This document shows positions 29,278 to 37,848 of a stretch of 64,000 nt of DNA, piece by piece (position 1 is the first letter of the stretch; every line of letters starts with the position of its first letter). The position numbers and the translations under genes are program-made. Source of the stretch: Sphingomonas sp. NFR15 (GTDB lineage: Bacteria > Pseudomonadota > Alphaproteobacteria > Sphingomonadales > Sphingomonadaceae). The stretch is from assembly GCF_900103265.1 (NCBI RefSeq), contig NZ_FMWX01000001.1, positions 496,001 to 560,000 on the forward strand, in the 5' to 3' direction. A model generated the notes under the pieces. That model was not told where the DNA came from. It made no database searches and worked only from the letters and a program-made list of their open reading frames with translations.

Positions 29278-30150
29278 TCAGGCCGCCACCGGTTCCCCTA
29301 TCCGCGCCAGCAGCCGGTCGATCGCCGCCACCGCGACCGGCTCGGAAAGGGTCGGCGCGTGCCCGGTTTGCGGCACGGTGACGAGCTCGGCCAGATCGAG
29401 CGTCTCGGCCATCCGCGTCGCGGTCGCATCGGACAGCAGATCGGAAAGCGCGCCGCGGACGATCAGCGTCGGCACGCCCTCCAGCCGGGCGAGCGCGCGC
29501 CACATATCGAGGCCGGCCTCGTTGCCCGGAACGCGGAACGGCTCGGCGATCTTCATGTCGTAATCGAGCACGATGCGGCCGGCGCTGTTCACCCGGTACA
29601 GCCGCTTCGCCATCACCAGCCAATCCTCGATCGTGTAGTCGGGGAAAGCGTCGGCATTGCTTTCCGCCACCGCGCGCGCGGCGTGCATCCAGGTCGGCCA
29701 GGTGTTCGACTTGCCGACATAGCCGCGAATGCGCAGGATGCCCGCCGGCTCGATCTCCGGCCCGACGTCGTTGATGAGCGCCCCCGCCAGCCGCTCGCGC
29801 GCGGCGCCCGCCAGCAGCATCGTCAGGATGCCGCCGAGCGACGTGCCGAACGCGATGAAGCTCGAAACGCCGAGTTCGGCGAGCAGCGCCTCGATGTCCT
29901 GAACATAGGTCATCGGCACGTAGCTCATCGGATCCTTGGCATAGGCGCTTTCACCCCGCCCGCGCAGATCGAGCGCGATCACCCGCCATTCGCCGGCGAG
30001 GCGCGGGGCGAGATCCTCGAAATCGCGCGCGTTGCGCGTCAGCCCCGGAATGCAGATGATCGGCGGTCGATCCTCGCGGCCGGGATAGGCGCGATAATGC
30101 AGCCGCAGCCCGTCGTTCGACCACCAGTATCGGTTTTCATAGGCGGGCAT
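29278..30150 (-). CDS. Alpha/beta hydrolase
   Basis: 290 residues. It shows the esterase/dehalogenase-type fold: LHYRAYPG, ICIPGLTRNARDFEDLAPRL, DLRGRGESAY, the nucleophile elbow FGTSLGG with Ser, and GHAPTLSEP near the C-terminal His. The acid residue is probably the Asp in RGALSDLLSD. Substrate unknown. The ATG at 30150 faces the divergent selO gene only 37 bases away, so the promoters of the two must overlap. Confidence 0.88.
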   Translation of the reverse strand: MPAYENRYWWSNDGLRLHYRAYPGREDRPPIICIPGLTRNARDFEDLAPRLAGEWRVIALDLRGRGESAYAKDPMSYVPMTYVQDIEALLAELGVSSFIAFGTSLGGILTMLLAGAARERLAGALINDVGPEIEPAGILRIRGYVGKSNTWPTWMHAARAVAESNADAFPDYTIEDWLVMAKRLYRVNSAGRIVLDYDMKIAEPFRVPGNEAGLDMWRALARLEGVPTLIVRGALSDLLSDATATRMAETLDLAELVTVPQTGHAPTLSEPVAVAAIDRLLARIGEPVAA

Positions 30151-30187
30151 GGTTGCGTCCTCGGCTGTGGCGCACCCATATCGCGGC

Positions 30188-31549
30188 ATGAACGAAACCC
30201 CGCAAGCATATCGCCCCGATCCGCGCATCCTCGAACTGGGCGATGCCGTGTACGACGTTGTTGAAGCCGCGAACTTCCCGGAAACCCGGCTGCGCTTCCG
30301 CAACGATCGCGCCGCCGACGAGGTCGGGCTGGCCGCACTCAGCGACGCCGAATGGACGCGGCATTTCGGCCGGTTCGCGCCCTTGCCGGACAATCTGCCG
30401 CGACCGCTCGCGTTGCGCTATCACGGCCATCAGTTCCGCTCTTACAATCCCGACATCGGTGACGGGCGCGGCTTCCTGTTCGCGCAGATGCGCGACCACG
30501 GCGGCCGGCTGATGGACCTCGGCACCAAGGGCAGCGGCCAGACGCCGTGGAGCCGTTTCGGCGACGGCCGCCTCACCCTCAAGGGCGGGGTGCGCGAAGT
30601 GCTTGCGACCGAAATGCTCGAAGCGCTCGGCGTGCAAACCTCGCGCAGCTTCTCGCTGATCGAAACCGGCGAGGCGCTCGAGCGCAACGACGAACCCTCG
30701 CCCACCCGCTCGGCGGTGCTGGTTCGGCTCAGCCACAGCCACATCCGCATCGGCACCTTCCAGCGGCTCGCCTATCTGCGCGACGCCGAGACGATGACGC
30801 GGCTGATCGGCTATGTGCTGCGCAACCTGTACGGCGAGGAGCCCGGCGACGAACCGGCGACCCGGCTGCTCGATCTGGTGGTGCGGCGCACCGCCCGGCT
30901 CGCCGCCAGCTACATGGCGGCGGGGTTCGTCCATGGCGTGCTCAACACCGACAACATCAACGTCACCGGTGAGAGTTTCGATTATGGCCCGTGGCGGTTC
31001 CTGCCGACCTGGGATCCGGCTTTCACCGCCGCCTATTTCGACCATGCCGGTCTCTATGCGTTCGGCCGCCAGCCCGAGGCGATCCACTGGAACGCGATGC
31101 AGCTCGCGGTATCGCTGCGCACGGTGAGCGAGGCGGCGCCGCTGATCGCGGTGCTCGAGACGTTCGGCGATCATTATCAGGCCGCCGTGAGCGAGGCGAT
31201 CCTGTGGCGGCTCGGCCTCGCCCGGCGCGGCGCGGAGGAGGACGCGGCGCTGGTCGGCGCGGTCGAACACGGCCTGCGCGCCGAGATGCTGCCGGTCGAC
31301 CGCTTCTTCTTCGATGCTTTCGGAGGCCATATCCCCGAGGGCGACGCCTTCGCCGAAGCCCGCGCGCGCGTTGCGCCCTATGCTGCGCGCAAAGCCCGCG
31401 ACCACCTTTATTGGCGCGACGACACGCCCTGCGCGATGGTGATCGGCGAGGTCGAGGCGATCTGGTCCGCGATCGCGGACCGCGACGATTGGTCGCTGTT
31501 CGCGAGCAAGATCACCGCGATCCGCGAGATGGGCGCGGCGCTGGCGTGA
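30188..31549 (+). CDS. selO: Protein adenylyltransferase SelO
   Basis: 453 residues. SelO is a pseudokinase that transfers AMP to protein Ser/Thr/Tyr residues and affects redox proteins. The kinase-like core is clear: RYHGHQFRSYNPDIGDGRG, DLGTKGSGQTPWSRFGDGRLTLKGGVREVLATEML, RLSHSHIRIGTFQ and the metal site HGVLNTDNINVTG. The bacterial protein ends with no selenocysteine. The ATG at 30188 is the first suitable start; an alternative start lies 13 codons upstream. It is likely co-transcribed with the following gene. Confidence 0.95.
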   Translation: MNETPQAYRPDPRILELGDAVYDVVEAANFPETRLRFRNDRAADEVGLAALSDAEWTRHFGRFAPLPDNLPRPLALRYHGHQFRSYNPDIGDGRGFLFAQMRDHGGRLMDLGTKGSGQTPWSRFGDGRLTLKGGVREVLATEMLEALGVQTSRSFSLIETGEALERNDEPSPTRSAVLVRLSHSHIRIGTFQRLAYLRDAETMTRLIGYVLRNLYGEEPGDEPATRLLDLVVRRTARLAASYMAAGFVHGVLNTDNINVTGESFDYGPWRFLPTWDPAFTAAYFDHAGLYAFGRQPEAIHWNAMQLAVSLRTVSEAAPLIAVLETFGDHYQAAVSEAILWRLGLARRGAEEDAALVGAVEHGLRAEMLPVDRFFFDAFGGHIPEGDAFAEARARVAPYAARKARDHLYWRDDTPCAMVIGEVEAIWSAIADRDDWSLFASKITAIREMGAALA

Positions 31550-31597
31550 TGCGGATGCGGTGGATTCCGGTGCCGAATTCGGGCAAGGGCACACGCC

Positions 31598-33013
31598 ATG
31601 TCCGCGTATGAACTCATCTCCTTCGAACCGGCGACGAACGCCGAACTGTGGCGGGGCCAATCCGGCGATGTCGATGCCGAGGTCGCCATCGCCCGCGAGA
31701 GCTGGGCGAGCTGGGCGTCACGTCCGCTCGCCTACCGTACCGAGGCGCTGCGCCGCTTCGCCAACGTCGTGCGCGGGCGCGCCGATGCCTTCGCCGATCT
31801 GATCGCGCGCGAAACCGGCAAGCCGCTGTGGGAGGCGCATACCGAGGTCGAAACGGTCATCGCCAAGGTCGACATCTCGATCAAAGCCTATGCGGAGCGC
31901 ACCGCGCAGCGCCGCCTCGACGCGCCGATGGGCAGTCGGATCGCTCTGCGCCACAAGCCCCACGGCGTCCTCGCGGTGCTGGGGCCGTATAATTTCCCCG
32001 CGCACCTGCCCAACGGCCATATCGTCCCCGCGCTGCTCGCCGGCAATGCGGTCGTGTTCAAACCGTCCGAGAAGACGCCGGCGGTCGGCGCGTTCCTCGT
32101 CTCATGCTTCCATGAAAGCGGCGTGCCCGAGGGCTGCGTGCGGCTGCTGCTCGGCGGCCCGGACGAGGGCAAGGCGCTCGCCGCGCACGACGGCATAGAC
32201 GGGCTGCTGTTCACCGGTTCGGCGCGCACCGGCATCGCGCTCAACCGCGCCTTCGCCAGCCGGCCGGAGAAGATCCTCGCGCTCGAAATGGGCGGCAACA
32301 ACCCGATCGTGGTGTGGGAATCGCCCGATGTCCACGCGGCGGCGGTGATCATCGCGCAGTCGGCGTTCATGAGCGCGGGCCAACGCTGCACCGCCGCACG
32401 CCGGCTGATCGTCGATGAACGCGTTCACGATCCCCTGATCGACGCGGTATGTGCGCTCGTCGGCCGCATAATCGTCGATGCGCCGCACGCCAAGCCCGCC
32501 CCGTTCATGGGTCCGGTGATCGATAACGAATCGGCCGATCTGCTGAGCGAGAGCTTCCTCGAACTGATGATGCGCGGCGGGCGCCCGATCCGCCATCTCG
32601 AGCGCCCCAAGGCCGGCTTGCCGTTCCTGTCCCCGGCGATGATCGACACCACCGACATAGCCGAGCGCCCCGACGTCGAGTTGTTCGGCCCGATCCTGCA
32701 GGTGATCAGGGCCAAAACGTTCGAGGATGCGATCGCCGAGGCGAACAATACCCGTTACGGCCTGTCGGCGACGCTGCTCAGCCAGAATCCGGTGCTTTAC
32801 GATCAGTTCTGGGCCAATGCGCGCGCCGGCATCGTCAACTGGAACAAGCCGACCAATGGCGCCTCGTCCGCCGCGCCGTTCGGCGGCATCGGCTGGTCGG
32901 GCAACCACCGGCCGAGCGCCTATTACGCGGCGGATTATTGCGCCTATCCGGTGGTTTCGAGCGAGGCCGAACAGGCCCGCGCGAGCATCGGCGTCGGCCT
33001 GCGCGACGCCTGA
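31598..33013 (+). CDS. astD: N-succinylglutamate 5-semialdehyde dehydrogenase
   Basis: 471 residues. The aldehyde-dehydrogenase fold is complete: NFPAHLPNGHIVPALLAGN, FKPSEKTPAVG, FTGSARTG, LEMGGNNP with the general-base Glu and AFMSAGQRCTAARR with the nucleophilic Cys. AstD of the arginine succinyltransferase pathway shares these features, with GGDEGKALAA-type cofactor segments (here GGPDEGKALAAHD). The rest of the AST pathway is not in this window, so the physiological role is inferred. AAGGG precedes the ATG, 48 bases after selO. Confidence 0.88.
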   Translation: MSAYELISFEPATNAELWRGQSGDVDAEVAIARESWASWASRPLAYRTEALRRFANVVRGRADAFADLIARETGKPLWEAHTEVETVIAKVDISIKAYAERTAQRRLDAPMGSRIALRHKPHGVLAVLGPYNFPAHLPNGHIVPALLAGNAVVFKPSEKTPAVGAFLVSCFHESGVPEGCVRLLLGGPDEGKALAAHDGIDGLLFTGSARTGIALNRAFASRPEKILALEMGGNNPIVVWESPDVHAAAVIIAQSAFMSAGQRCTAARRLIVDERVHDPLIDAVCALVGRIIVDAPHAKPAPFMGPVIDNESADLLSESFLELMMRGGRPIRHLERPKAGLPFLSPAMIDTTDIAERPDVELFGPILQVIRAKTFEDAIAEANNTRYGLSATLLSQNPVLYDQFWANARAGIVNWNKPTNGASSAAPFGGIGWSGNHRPSAYYAADYCAYPVVSSEAEQARASIGVGLRDA

Positions 33014-33089
33014 GCACGGCTCGTCGCATCGCTTCGGCGGGCTGCGACGAGCCGCGGAACCTCCCTGTCGGATAAGCGATTGAGCGACC

Positions 33090-33269
33090 GTGACGACCGA
33101 AACACCAGACTCGACCCGCTCTCCGCGTTCCAACAAGCTCCGCCAGCAGGCCAGCAACTGTCTGTCGATCGCCGTCCGCGAAAAGGCGCCCGACTTCGCC
33201 GCCGAACTGATCGACGAGGCGATCCGCCTCGCCCAGCGCGCGCGCGAACTGGACATGCCCAAGCGCTGA
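33090..33269 (+). CDS. Small acidic/basic helical protein (59 residues)
   Basis: A GTG at 33090 opens a 59-codon frame ending at 33269; a stop lies just upstream in frame, which fixes the start. The C-terminal two-thirds reads as an amphipathic helix (KLRQQASNCLSIAVREK, LIDEAIRLAQRARELD). I do not recognise a family. The codon use, strongly GC3, supports coding. The ribosome site is weak. It stands between astD and cobA. Confidence 0.5.
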   Translation: MTTETPDSTRSPRSNKLRQQASNCLSIAVREKAPDFAAELIDEAIRLAQRARELDMPKR

Positions 33270-33423
33270 GCGACGCACGATTCTCGCCCTTTGGGCGCGC
33301 GTTCGAACCCGGGCGGTCCACCTTTCGGCGTCTCGACTGAAAAGGACCGACGCAAAGTTTCCCTACCCGCCGCAAAAGCAGGCATCGGTTGTGCGGCCCG
33401 GCCAATTCGCGCATCGGGCGCAC

Positions 33424-34215
33424 ATGGCTACGCTGCTAGATCCCCACGCGCGCGGGCGCGTCATCCTCGTCGGCGCGGGTCCGGGCGATCCCGGCCTGCT
33501 CACCGTGCGCGCCGTCGAGGCGCTCAAATCCGCCGACATCGTCGTCCATGACGGCCTGATCGACCCGCGCGTGCTCGATCTCGCCCCCGCCGCGGCGCAG
33601 CGCATCTCGGTCGCCAAGCGCCGCGCGCGGCACACGCTGCCGCAGGAGTCGATCAACGCGCTGATCGTCGCGCATGTGAAGACCGGCGCGATCGTGGTGC
33701 GGCTGAAGGGCGGCGATCCGTTCATCTTCGGGCGCGGCGGCGAGGAGGTCGAGGCGGTTCGCGCCGCCGGGCTGCCGGTCGAGGTGATCCCTGGCGTCTC
33801 GGCCGCGCTCGGCTGCGCGGCGGAGGCGATGCTGCCGCTCACCCACCGCGACTATTCGAGCGCGGTGAGCTTCGTCGCGGGCCAATGCAAGGGGCTCGCC
33901 GATCAGGATTGGTCGGGGCTCGCCGGCAAGGGCCGCACGCTCGTCATCTACATGGGCGTCGCGACCGCTGCCGACATAGCCGACAAATTGATGCGCGACG
34001 GGGTCGCCCCCGACATGCCGGTCGCCACGCTCGAACGCGGCACGCTCGCCGGGGCACGCGCGCTACGTACGCTGCTCGCGGATCTCGGCGCGATGGTGGA
34101 GCGCGAAAAGGTGGCGAGCCCAGCCATCATCGTTGTAGGCGAGGTCGTCGATCTGTCGGACGCCCACGAGCGGCTCGGACGCTGGGCGACGGTTGCCGAG
34201 GGGACGTTCGCGTGA
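33424..34215 (+). CDS. cobA: Uroporphyrinogen-III C-methyltransferase
   Basis: 263 residues from the ATG at 33424. It has VGAGPGDPGLLTVRAVEAL, VVHDGLID, RLKGGDPFIFGRGGEEVE, VIPGVSAALG and PLTHRD, the full SUMT signature. It methylates uroporphyrinogen III at C2 and C7 to precorrin-2, the first step to sirohaem and cobalamin. This single-domain enzyme heads the sulfur operon, providing the precursor for the CysI sirohaem; the oxidation/chelation steps are encoded elsewhere. Its TGA overlaps the next start. Confidence 0.96.
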   Translation: MATLLDPHARGRVILVGAGPGDPGLLTVRAVEALKSADIVVHDGLIDPRVLDLAPAAAQRISVAKRRARHTLPQESINALIVAHVKTGAIVVRLKGGDPFIFGRGGEEVEAVRAAGLPVEVIPGVSAALGCAAEAMLPLTHRDYSSAVSFVAGQCKGLADQDWSGLAGKGRTLVIYMGVATAADIADKLMRDGVAPDMPVATLERGTLAGARALRTLLADLGAMVEREKVASPAIIVVGEVVDLSDAHERLGRWATVAEGTFA

Positions 34216-34502
34216 AGCTGTTGACGGGGAATGACTTGCCGACCGGGGACGTGATCTGGTGGACCGGCTCGGGCTGGTCGCGCCATGTCACCGACGCCGC
34301 CGATGTCGGCAGCGAGGGCGAGGCGCTCGGCAAGCTCGAGGAGGCCGCGCGCCGCGTCAACGGCCCCTATGTGATCGAGGCGACGCTCACCCCCGACGGC
34401 CCCCGCCCCGCCCACATCAAGGATCGTGTCCGCGCGCTCGGCCCGACCGTGCGGATGGACCTGACGCTGGCGCCGGAGGCGTCGCCACAGGTGGTGCTGT
34501 GA
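34212..34502 (+). CDS. DUF2849 protein of the sulfur operon
   Basis: 96 residues from a GTG overlapping the cobA stop (GTGA). The sequence LLTGNDLPTGDVIWWTGSGWSRH and YVIEATLTPDGPRPAHIKDRVRALGPTVRMDL fits the DUF2849 family, a small protein regularly found between a SUMT gene and the sulfite reductase in Alphaproteobacteria. Function is unknown; a role with sulfite reductase is an inference from position only. Confidence 0.9.
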   Translation: MKLLTGNDLPTGDVIWWTGSGWSRHVTDAADVGSEGEALGKLEEAARRVNGPYVIEATLTPDGPRPAHIKDRVRALGPTVRMDLTLAPEASPQVVL

Positions 34503-34507
34503 TGGTT

Positions 34508-34718
34508 CACGCGGAGGCGCGAAGGCGCGGAGTAGAAGGCGTGTTCGCGCAGAGGCGCGGAGGACGCAGAGGCGTCGGCGCAACGGTGCGGACGGAAGAC
34601 TTCCCAGCGGCCGAGGGAAAAACAAGCGCGCTGCCGCCCGCGATTCGCTCTTTGCGCCCTCTGCGCCTCTGCGCGAACCCATTCTCTTTCTTCTCAGCGC
34701 CTCCGCGCCTCCGCGTGC
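34508..34718. repeat. Nested inverted repeat (GCGGAGGCGC class)
   Basis: Outer arms CACGCGGAGGCGCGAAGGCG and CGCCTCCGCGCCTCCGCGTG enclose inner arms GTTCGCGCAGAGGCG and CGCCTCTGCGCGAAC, with about 70 bases in the centre. It fills the gap between the DUF2849 gene and cysI. The element looks like a small non-autonomous mobile or RAYT-type palindromic element and does not encode a protein. Confidence 0.8.
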
Positions 34719-34737
34719 CAAAAGTCAGGGCTTTCTG

Positions 34738-36369
34738 ATGTACCAGTACGACACTTACGACCAGTCGATCGTCGATGCCCGCGTCGAGGAATTCCGCGAT
34801 CAGGTGAAGCGCCGGCTGGCGGGCGAGATCACCGAGGATCAGTTCAAGCCGCTGCGGCTGATGAACGGCCTGTATCTCCAGCTTCACGCCTATATGCTGC
34901 GCGTCGCGGTGCCCTATGGAACGCTGTCCGGCAAGCAGATGCACATGCTCGCGCATGTCGCGCGCAAATATGATCGCGGCTATGGCCATTTCACCACGCG
35001 GCAGAACATCCAGTTCAACTGGATCAAGCTCGATCAGGCGCCCGACATCCTCGCCGAACTGGCGACGGTCGAGATGCACGCGATCCAGACCTCGGGCAAT
35101 TGCATCCGCAACATTTCGTCGGATCAGTTCGCCGGCGCCGCCGCCGATGAGGTCACCGATCCGCGCCCCTGGGCCGAACTGCTGCGCCAGTGGAGCACCT
35201 TCCACCCGGAGTTCACCTATCTGCCGCGCAAGTTCAAGATCGCGGTGATCGGCGCCGATGAGGATCGCGCGGCGATGCGGCTGCATGACATCGGCATCCA
35301 GTTGCTCACGCGCGACGGCCGGCTCGGCGCGAAGATCTATGTCGGCGGCGGCATGGGGCGCACCCCGTTCGTCGCGCCCGAGATCAAGGATTTCGTCACC
35401 GCCGACGATCTGATGAGCTATCTCGAAGCGTGCCTGCGCGTGTACAATCGCTACGGCCGGCGCGACAACATCTACAAGGCGCGGATCAAGATCCTGATCC
35501 ACGAGATCGGCGCGGCCGAATATGCGCGGCAGGTCGAGGAAGAGTTCGCGCATGTGAAGACGCTGGGCATCGACCCGCCGCTCGCCGAGTTGGAACGGAT
35601 CAGCGCCTTCTTCGCCCCCCCCGCGTTCGACGCCGACGCGCCCGACACGATTGACCGCAGCGATCCCGATTTCGCGGTGTGGGTCGATCAGAACGTGCGC
35701 CCTCACAAGCAGCCCGGCTATGCGATTGTCACGATCAGCCTCAAACCGACTGAGGGCATCCCCGGCGACGCCTCGGCCGACCAGCTCGATGTGATGGCCG
35801 ATCTCGGCACGCGCTACTCGTTCGACGAGCTTCGCGTGACTCATGCGCAGAACATCGTGCTGCCGCACGTCCGCAAGGCCGATCTCTACGCGGTCTGGCA
35901 GGCGCTCGACGCCGCCGGCCTCGCCACCGCCAACCTCGATCTGATCGGCGACATCATCGCCTGCCCCGGCCTCGATTATTGCGCGCTCGCCAATGCGCGC
36001 TCGATCCCTGTCGCGCAGAAGATCGCCAACCGCTTCGCCGATCTCGGCCGCCAGCGCGAGCTTGGCGAATTGAAGCTCAAGATCAGCGGCTGCATCAACG
36101 CCTGCGGCCACCACCATGCCGGGCACATCGGCATCCTCGGCGTCGATAAGAAGGGCATCGAGAATTATCAGCTCTCGCTCGGCGGATCGGGCGCGGAGGA
36201 TGCCAGCATCGCCAAGATCACCGGCCCCGGCTTCGACGAGGACGGCATCGTCGACGCGGTCGAGACGGTGACCAACGTGTATCTGGAGCGGCGCGAGGCG
36301 GGTGAGCGGTTCCTCGATACCTATCGGCGCGTCGGAATGGAGCCGTTCAAGGTGGCGCTGTATGGGTGA
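34738..36369 (+). CDS. cysI: Assimilatory sulfite (nitrite/sulfite) reductase haemoprotein
   Basis: 543 residues. The two ferredoxin-like half domains and the sirohaem/4Fe-4S binding residues are visible: GYGHFTTRQNIQFNW, TSGNCIRNISSDQFAG, and the cluster ligands CPGLDYCALA and SGCINACGHHHAGHIGILG. It reduces sulfite to sulfide. Context with cobA and cysH argues for sulfite rather than nitrite. The ATG at 34738 follows CAGGG. No flavoprotein (CysJ) gene is in the window. Confidence 0.94.
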   Translation: MYQYDTYDQSIVDARVEEFRDQVKRRLAGEITEDQFKPLRLMNGLYLQLHAYMLRVAVPYGTLSGKQMHMLAHVARKYDRGYGHFTTRQNIQFNWIKLDQAPDILAELATVEMHAIQTSGNCIRNISSDQFAGAAADEVTDPRPWAELLRQWSTFHPEFTYLPRKFKIAVIGADEDRAAMRLHDIGIQLLTRDGRLGAKIYVGGGMGRTPFVAPEIKDFVTADDLMSYLEACLRVYNRYGRRDNIYKARIKILIHEIGAAEYARQVEEEFAHVKTLGIDPPLAELERISAFFAPPAFDADAPDTIDRSDPDFAVWVDQNVRPHKQPGYAIVTISLKPTEGIPGDASADQLDVMADLGTRYSFDELRVTHAQNIVLPHVRKADLYAVWQALDAAGLATANLDLIGDIIACPGLDYCALANARSIPVAQKIANRFADLGRQRELGELKLKISGCINACGHHHAGHIGILGVDKKGIENYQLSLGGSGAEDASIAKITGPGFDEDGIVDAVETVTNVYLERREAGERFLDTYRRVGMEPFKVALYG

Positions 36370-36379
36370 TTCCCAGGCC

Positions 36380-36459
36380 GTCACCCCAGCGCAAGCTGGG
36401 GTCTCCCGCGGCTCCTGCCGTGCCCTCCCCAACAAGACCCCAGCTTCCGCTGGGGTGAC
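36380..36459. repeat. Inverted repeat (CCCCAGC class)
   Basis: Arms GTCACCCCAGCGCAAGCTGG and CCAGCTTCCGCTGGGGTGAC, 24 bases each, enclose about 32 bases. Each arm is itself a small palindrome. It lies between cysI and the DUF934 gene, a second palindromic element in this operon. Confidence 0.85.
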
Positions 36460-36471
36460 GGATGGTTGCCA

Positions 36472-36912
36472 ATGACCGATTCCCCCCTCCGCTTCCGCGA
36501 CGACGCCCCGCACGAGGAGCCCGCCGTCACGCTCGACGCCTTCCTCGGCCAGACCAACGCGACTGCCGTCCGCATCGAACCGGGTGACGATGTCCGTGCG
36601 CTGCTCCCGCACCTCGGCCAGCTCGCGCTGGTCGAAGTGGCGTTCCCGGCCTTCCGCGACGGGCGCGGCTATTCGGCGGCGCGTATCCTGCGTGAGGCGG
36701 GCTACACCGGCGAACTGCGCGCCGAGGGCGACGTGCTGGTCGATCAGATCGTGCCGATGCGGCGGTGTGGCTTCGATAGTTTTGCTCCCCGCACTGAAAT
36801 CGATTCTGCCACGCTGCACGCCTCGTTGTCGCGCTACGAGCACGTATATCAGGGGGCGGCTGACCGTGCCGTGCCTGTTTGGAAACTGCGTCATGGCCAG
36901 CCCCGCTCGTAA
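36472..36912 (+). CDS. DUF934 protein of the sulfur operon
   Basis: 146 residues from the ATG at 36472. Sequence of the DUF934 family: VRIEPGDDVRALLPHLGQLALVEVAFPAFRDGRGYSAARILREAGYTGELRAEGDVLVDQI, then a Cys (RRCGFDSF). The family lies next to cysI and cysH in many Alphaproteobacteria and is thought to be linked to sulfite reductase, but the biochemical role is not established. The 3' end overlaps the cysH start by 20 bases. Confidence 0.9.
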   Translation: MTDSPLRFRDDAPHEEPAVTLDAFLGQTNATAVRIEPGDDVRALLPHLGQLALVEVAFPAFRDGRGYSAARILREAGYTGELRAEGDVLVDQIVPMRRCGFDSFAPRTEIDSATLHASLSRYEHVYQGAADRAVPVWKLRHGQPRS

Positions 36913-37651
36913 GCTCGACATCATCGACACGCGCCCCGCCTTCACCCAGGCCGATGCCGACGCGCTCAACGCGCGGTTCGCGGGCGTCGATGCGCAGACG
37001 ATGCTGACGGCACTGTTCGCGGAAGGGCTGCTCGGGCGCGTCGCGGTGGTGTCGTCGTTCGGCACCGAAAGCGCGGTGCTGCTCGATCTCGTCGCCAAGG
37101 CCGACCCGAGCGTGCCGGTGATCTTCGTCGATACGCTCAAGATGTTCCCCGAGACGCTCGCCTATCGCGATGCGCTGGTGAAGCGGCTCGGCCTGCGCGC
37201 GTCCTGGTCGGTCGAACCCGACCCGGCGGTGATCGCCGCGAAGGACGAGAAGGGCCTGCGCTGGTCCTACGATCCCGACGGCTGCTGCGAGATCCGCAAG
37301 GTCGAGCCGCTCAAGCGCGCCAAGCAGGATCTCGATAGCTGGATCTCGGGCCGCAAGGCGTTCCAGTCGAGCACGCGCCAGAACATCGCGCGGTTCGAGA
37401 TCGAGGACGGCCGGCTCAAGATCAACCCGCTCGGCGATTGGGTGAAGGCCGATCTCGAGGCCTATTTCAACGCGCACGACCTGCCGCGTCACCCGCTCGA
37501 AGCCGATGGCTATCTGTCGGTCGGCTGCCAGCCTTGCACTAGCAAGGTGCTCCCCGGCGAAGACCCGCGCGCGGGCCGCTGGCGTGGGTGGGAAAAGGTC
37601 GAATGCGGCATCCACGTCGCCGAGAAGCCCGGCGAAGAACCGGTGTTCTGA
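36893..37651 (+). CDS. cysH: APS/PAPS reductase
   Basis: 252 residues from the ATG at 36893. It has the P-loop-like VVSSFGTESAVLLDLVA, the redox/cluster residues GCCEIRKVEPL and VGCQPCTSKVLPGEDPR, and the catalytic ECGIH near the C-terminus. The CC...CxxC set is typical of [4Fe-4S] adenylylsulfate (APS) reductases rather than E. coli-type PAPS reductase, which lacks the cluster. The enzyme gives sulfite for CysI. It is the last gene of the operon. Confidence 0.95.
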   Translation: MASPARKLDIIDTRPAFTQADADALNARFAGVDAQTMLTALFAEGLLGRVAVVSSFGTESAVLLDLVAKADPSVPVIFVDTLKMFPETLAYRDALVKRLGLRASWSVEPDPAVIAAKDEKGLRWSYDPDGCCEIRKVEPLKRAKQDLDSWISGRKAFQSSTRQNIARFEIEDGRLKINPLGDWVKADLEAYFNAHDLPRHPLEADGYLSVGCQPCTSKVLPGEDPRAGRWRGWEKVECGIHVAEKPGEEPVF

Positions 37652-37675
37652 GCGCGAGATCGAACGCAACCTACC

Positions 37676-37757
37676 CGTTCGTGCTGAGCGAAGTCGAAGC
37701 ACGTGCCTGAAGCGCGGCGCCCGTGACACGTGCTTCGACTTCGCTCAGCACGAACGG
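37676..37757. repeat. SEVEG-class palindrome, perfect arms
   Basis: The 31-base arms, beginning CCGTTCGTGCTGAGCG and ending CGCTCAGCACGAACGG, are perfect inverted repeats around a 20-base loop. It lies between convergent cysH and dnaB and is the best-preserved copy of the family in the window. Confidence 0.95.
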
Positions 37758-37848
37758 ATGGATGGTGCCGTCCACGTTGGATACCCGAGGCTTGCGGAAC
37801 GCGGTTCTGCGCTGATCGCCCCCCGCCACGAATACACGTCAGCCGAGC

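Noticed and set aside
30149..30187. Longer SelO start 13 codons upstream
   Set aside because: The extension overlaps the divergent hydrolase start and does not match the SelO N-terminus.
37652..37848. Possible small gene between cysH and dnaB
   Set aside because: The gap holds the SEVEG palindrome and no frame with a ribosome site.
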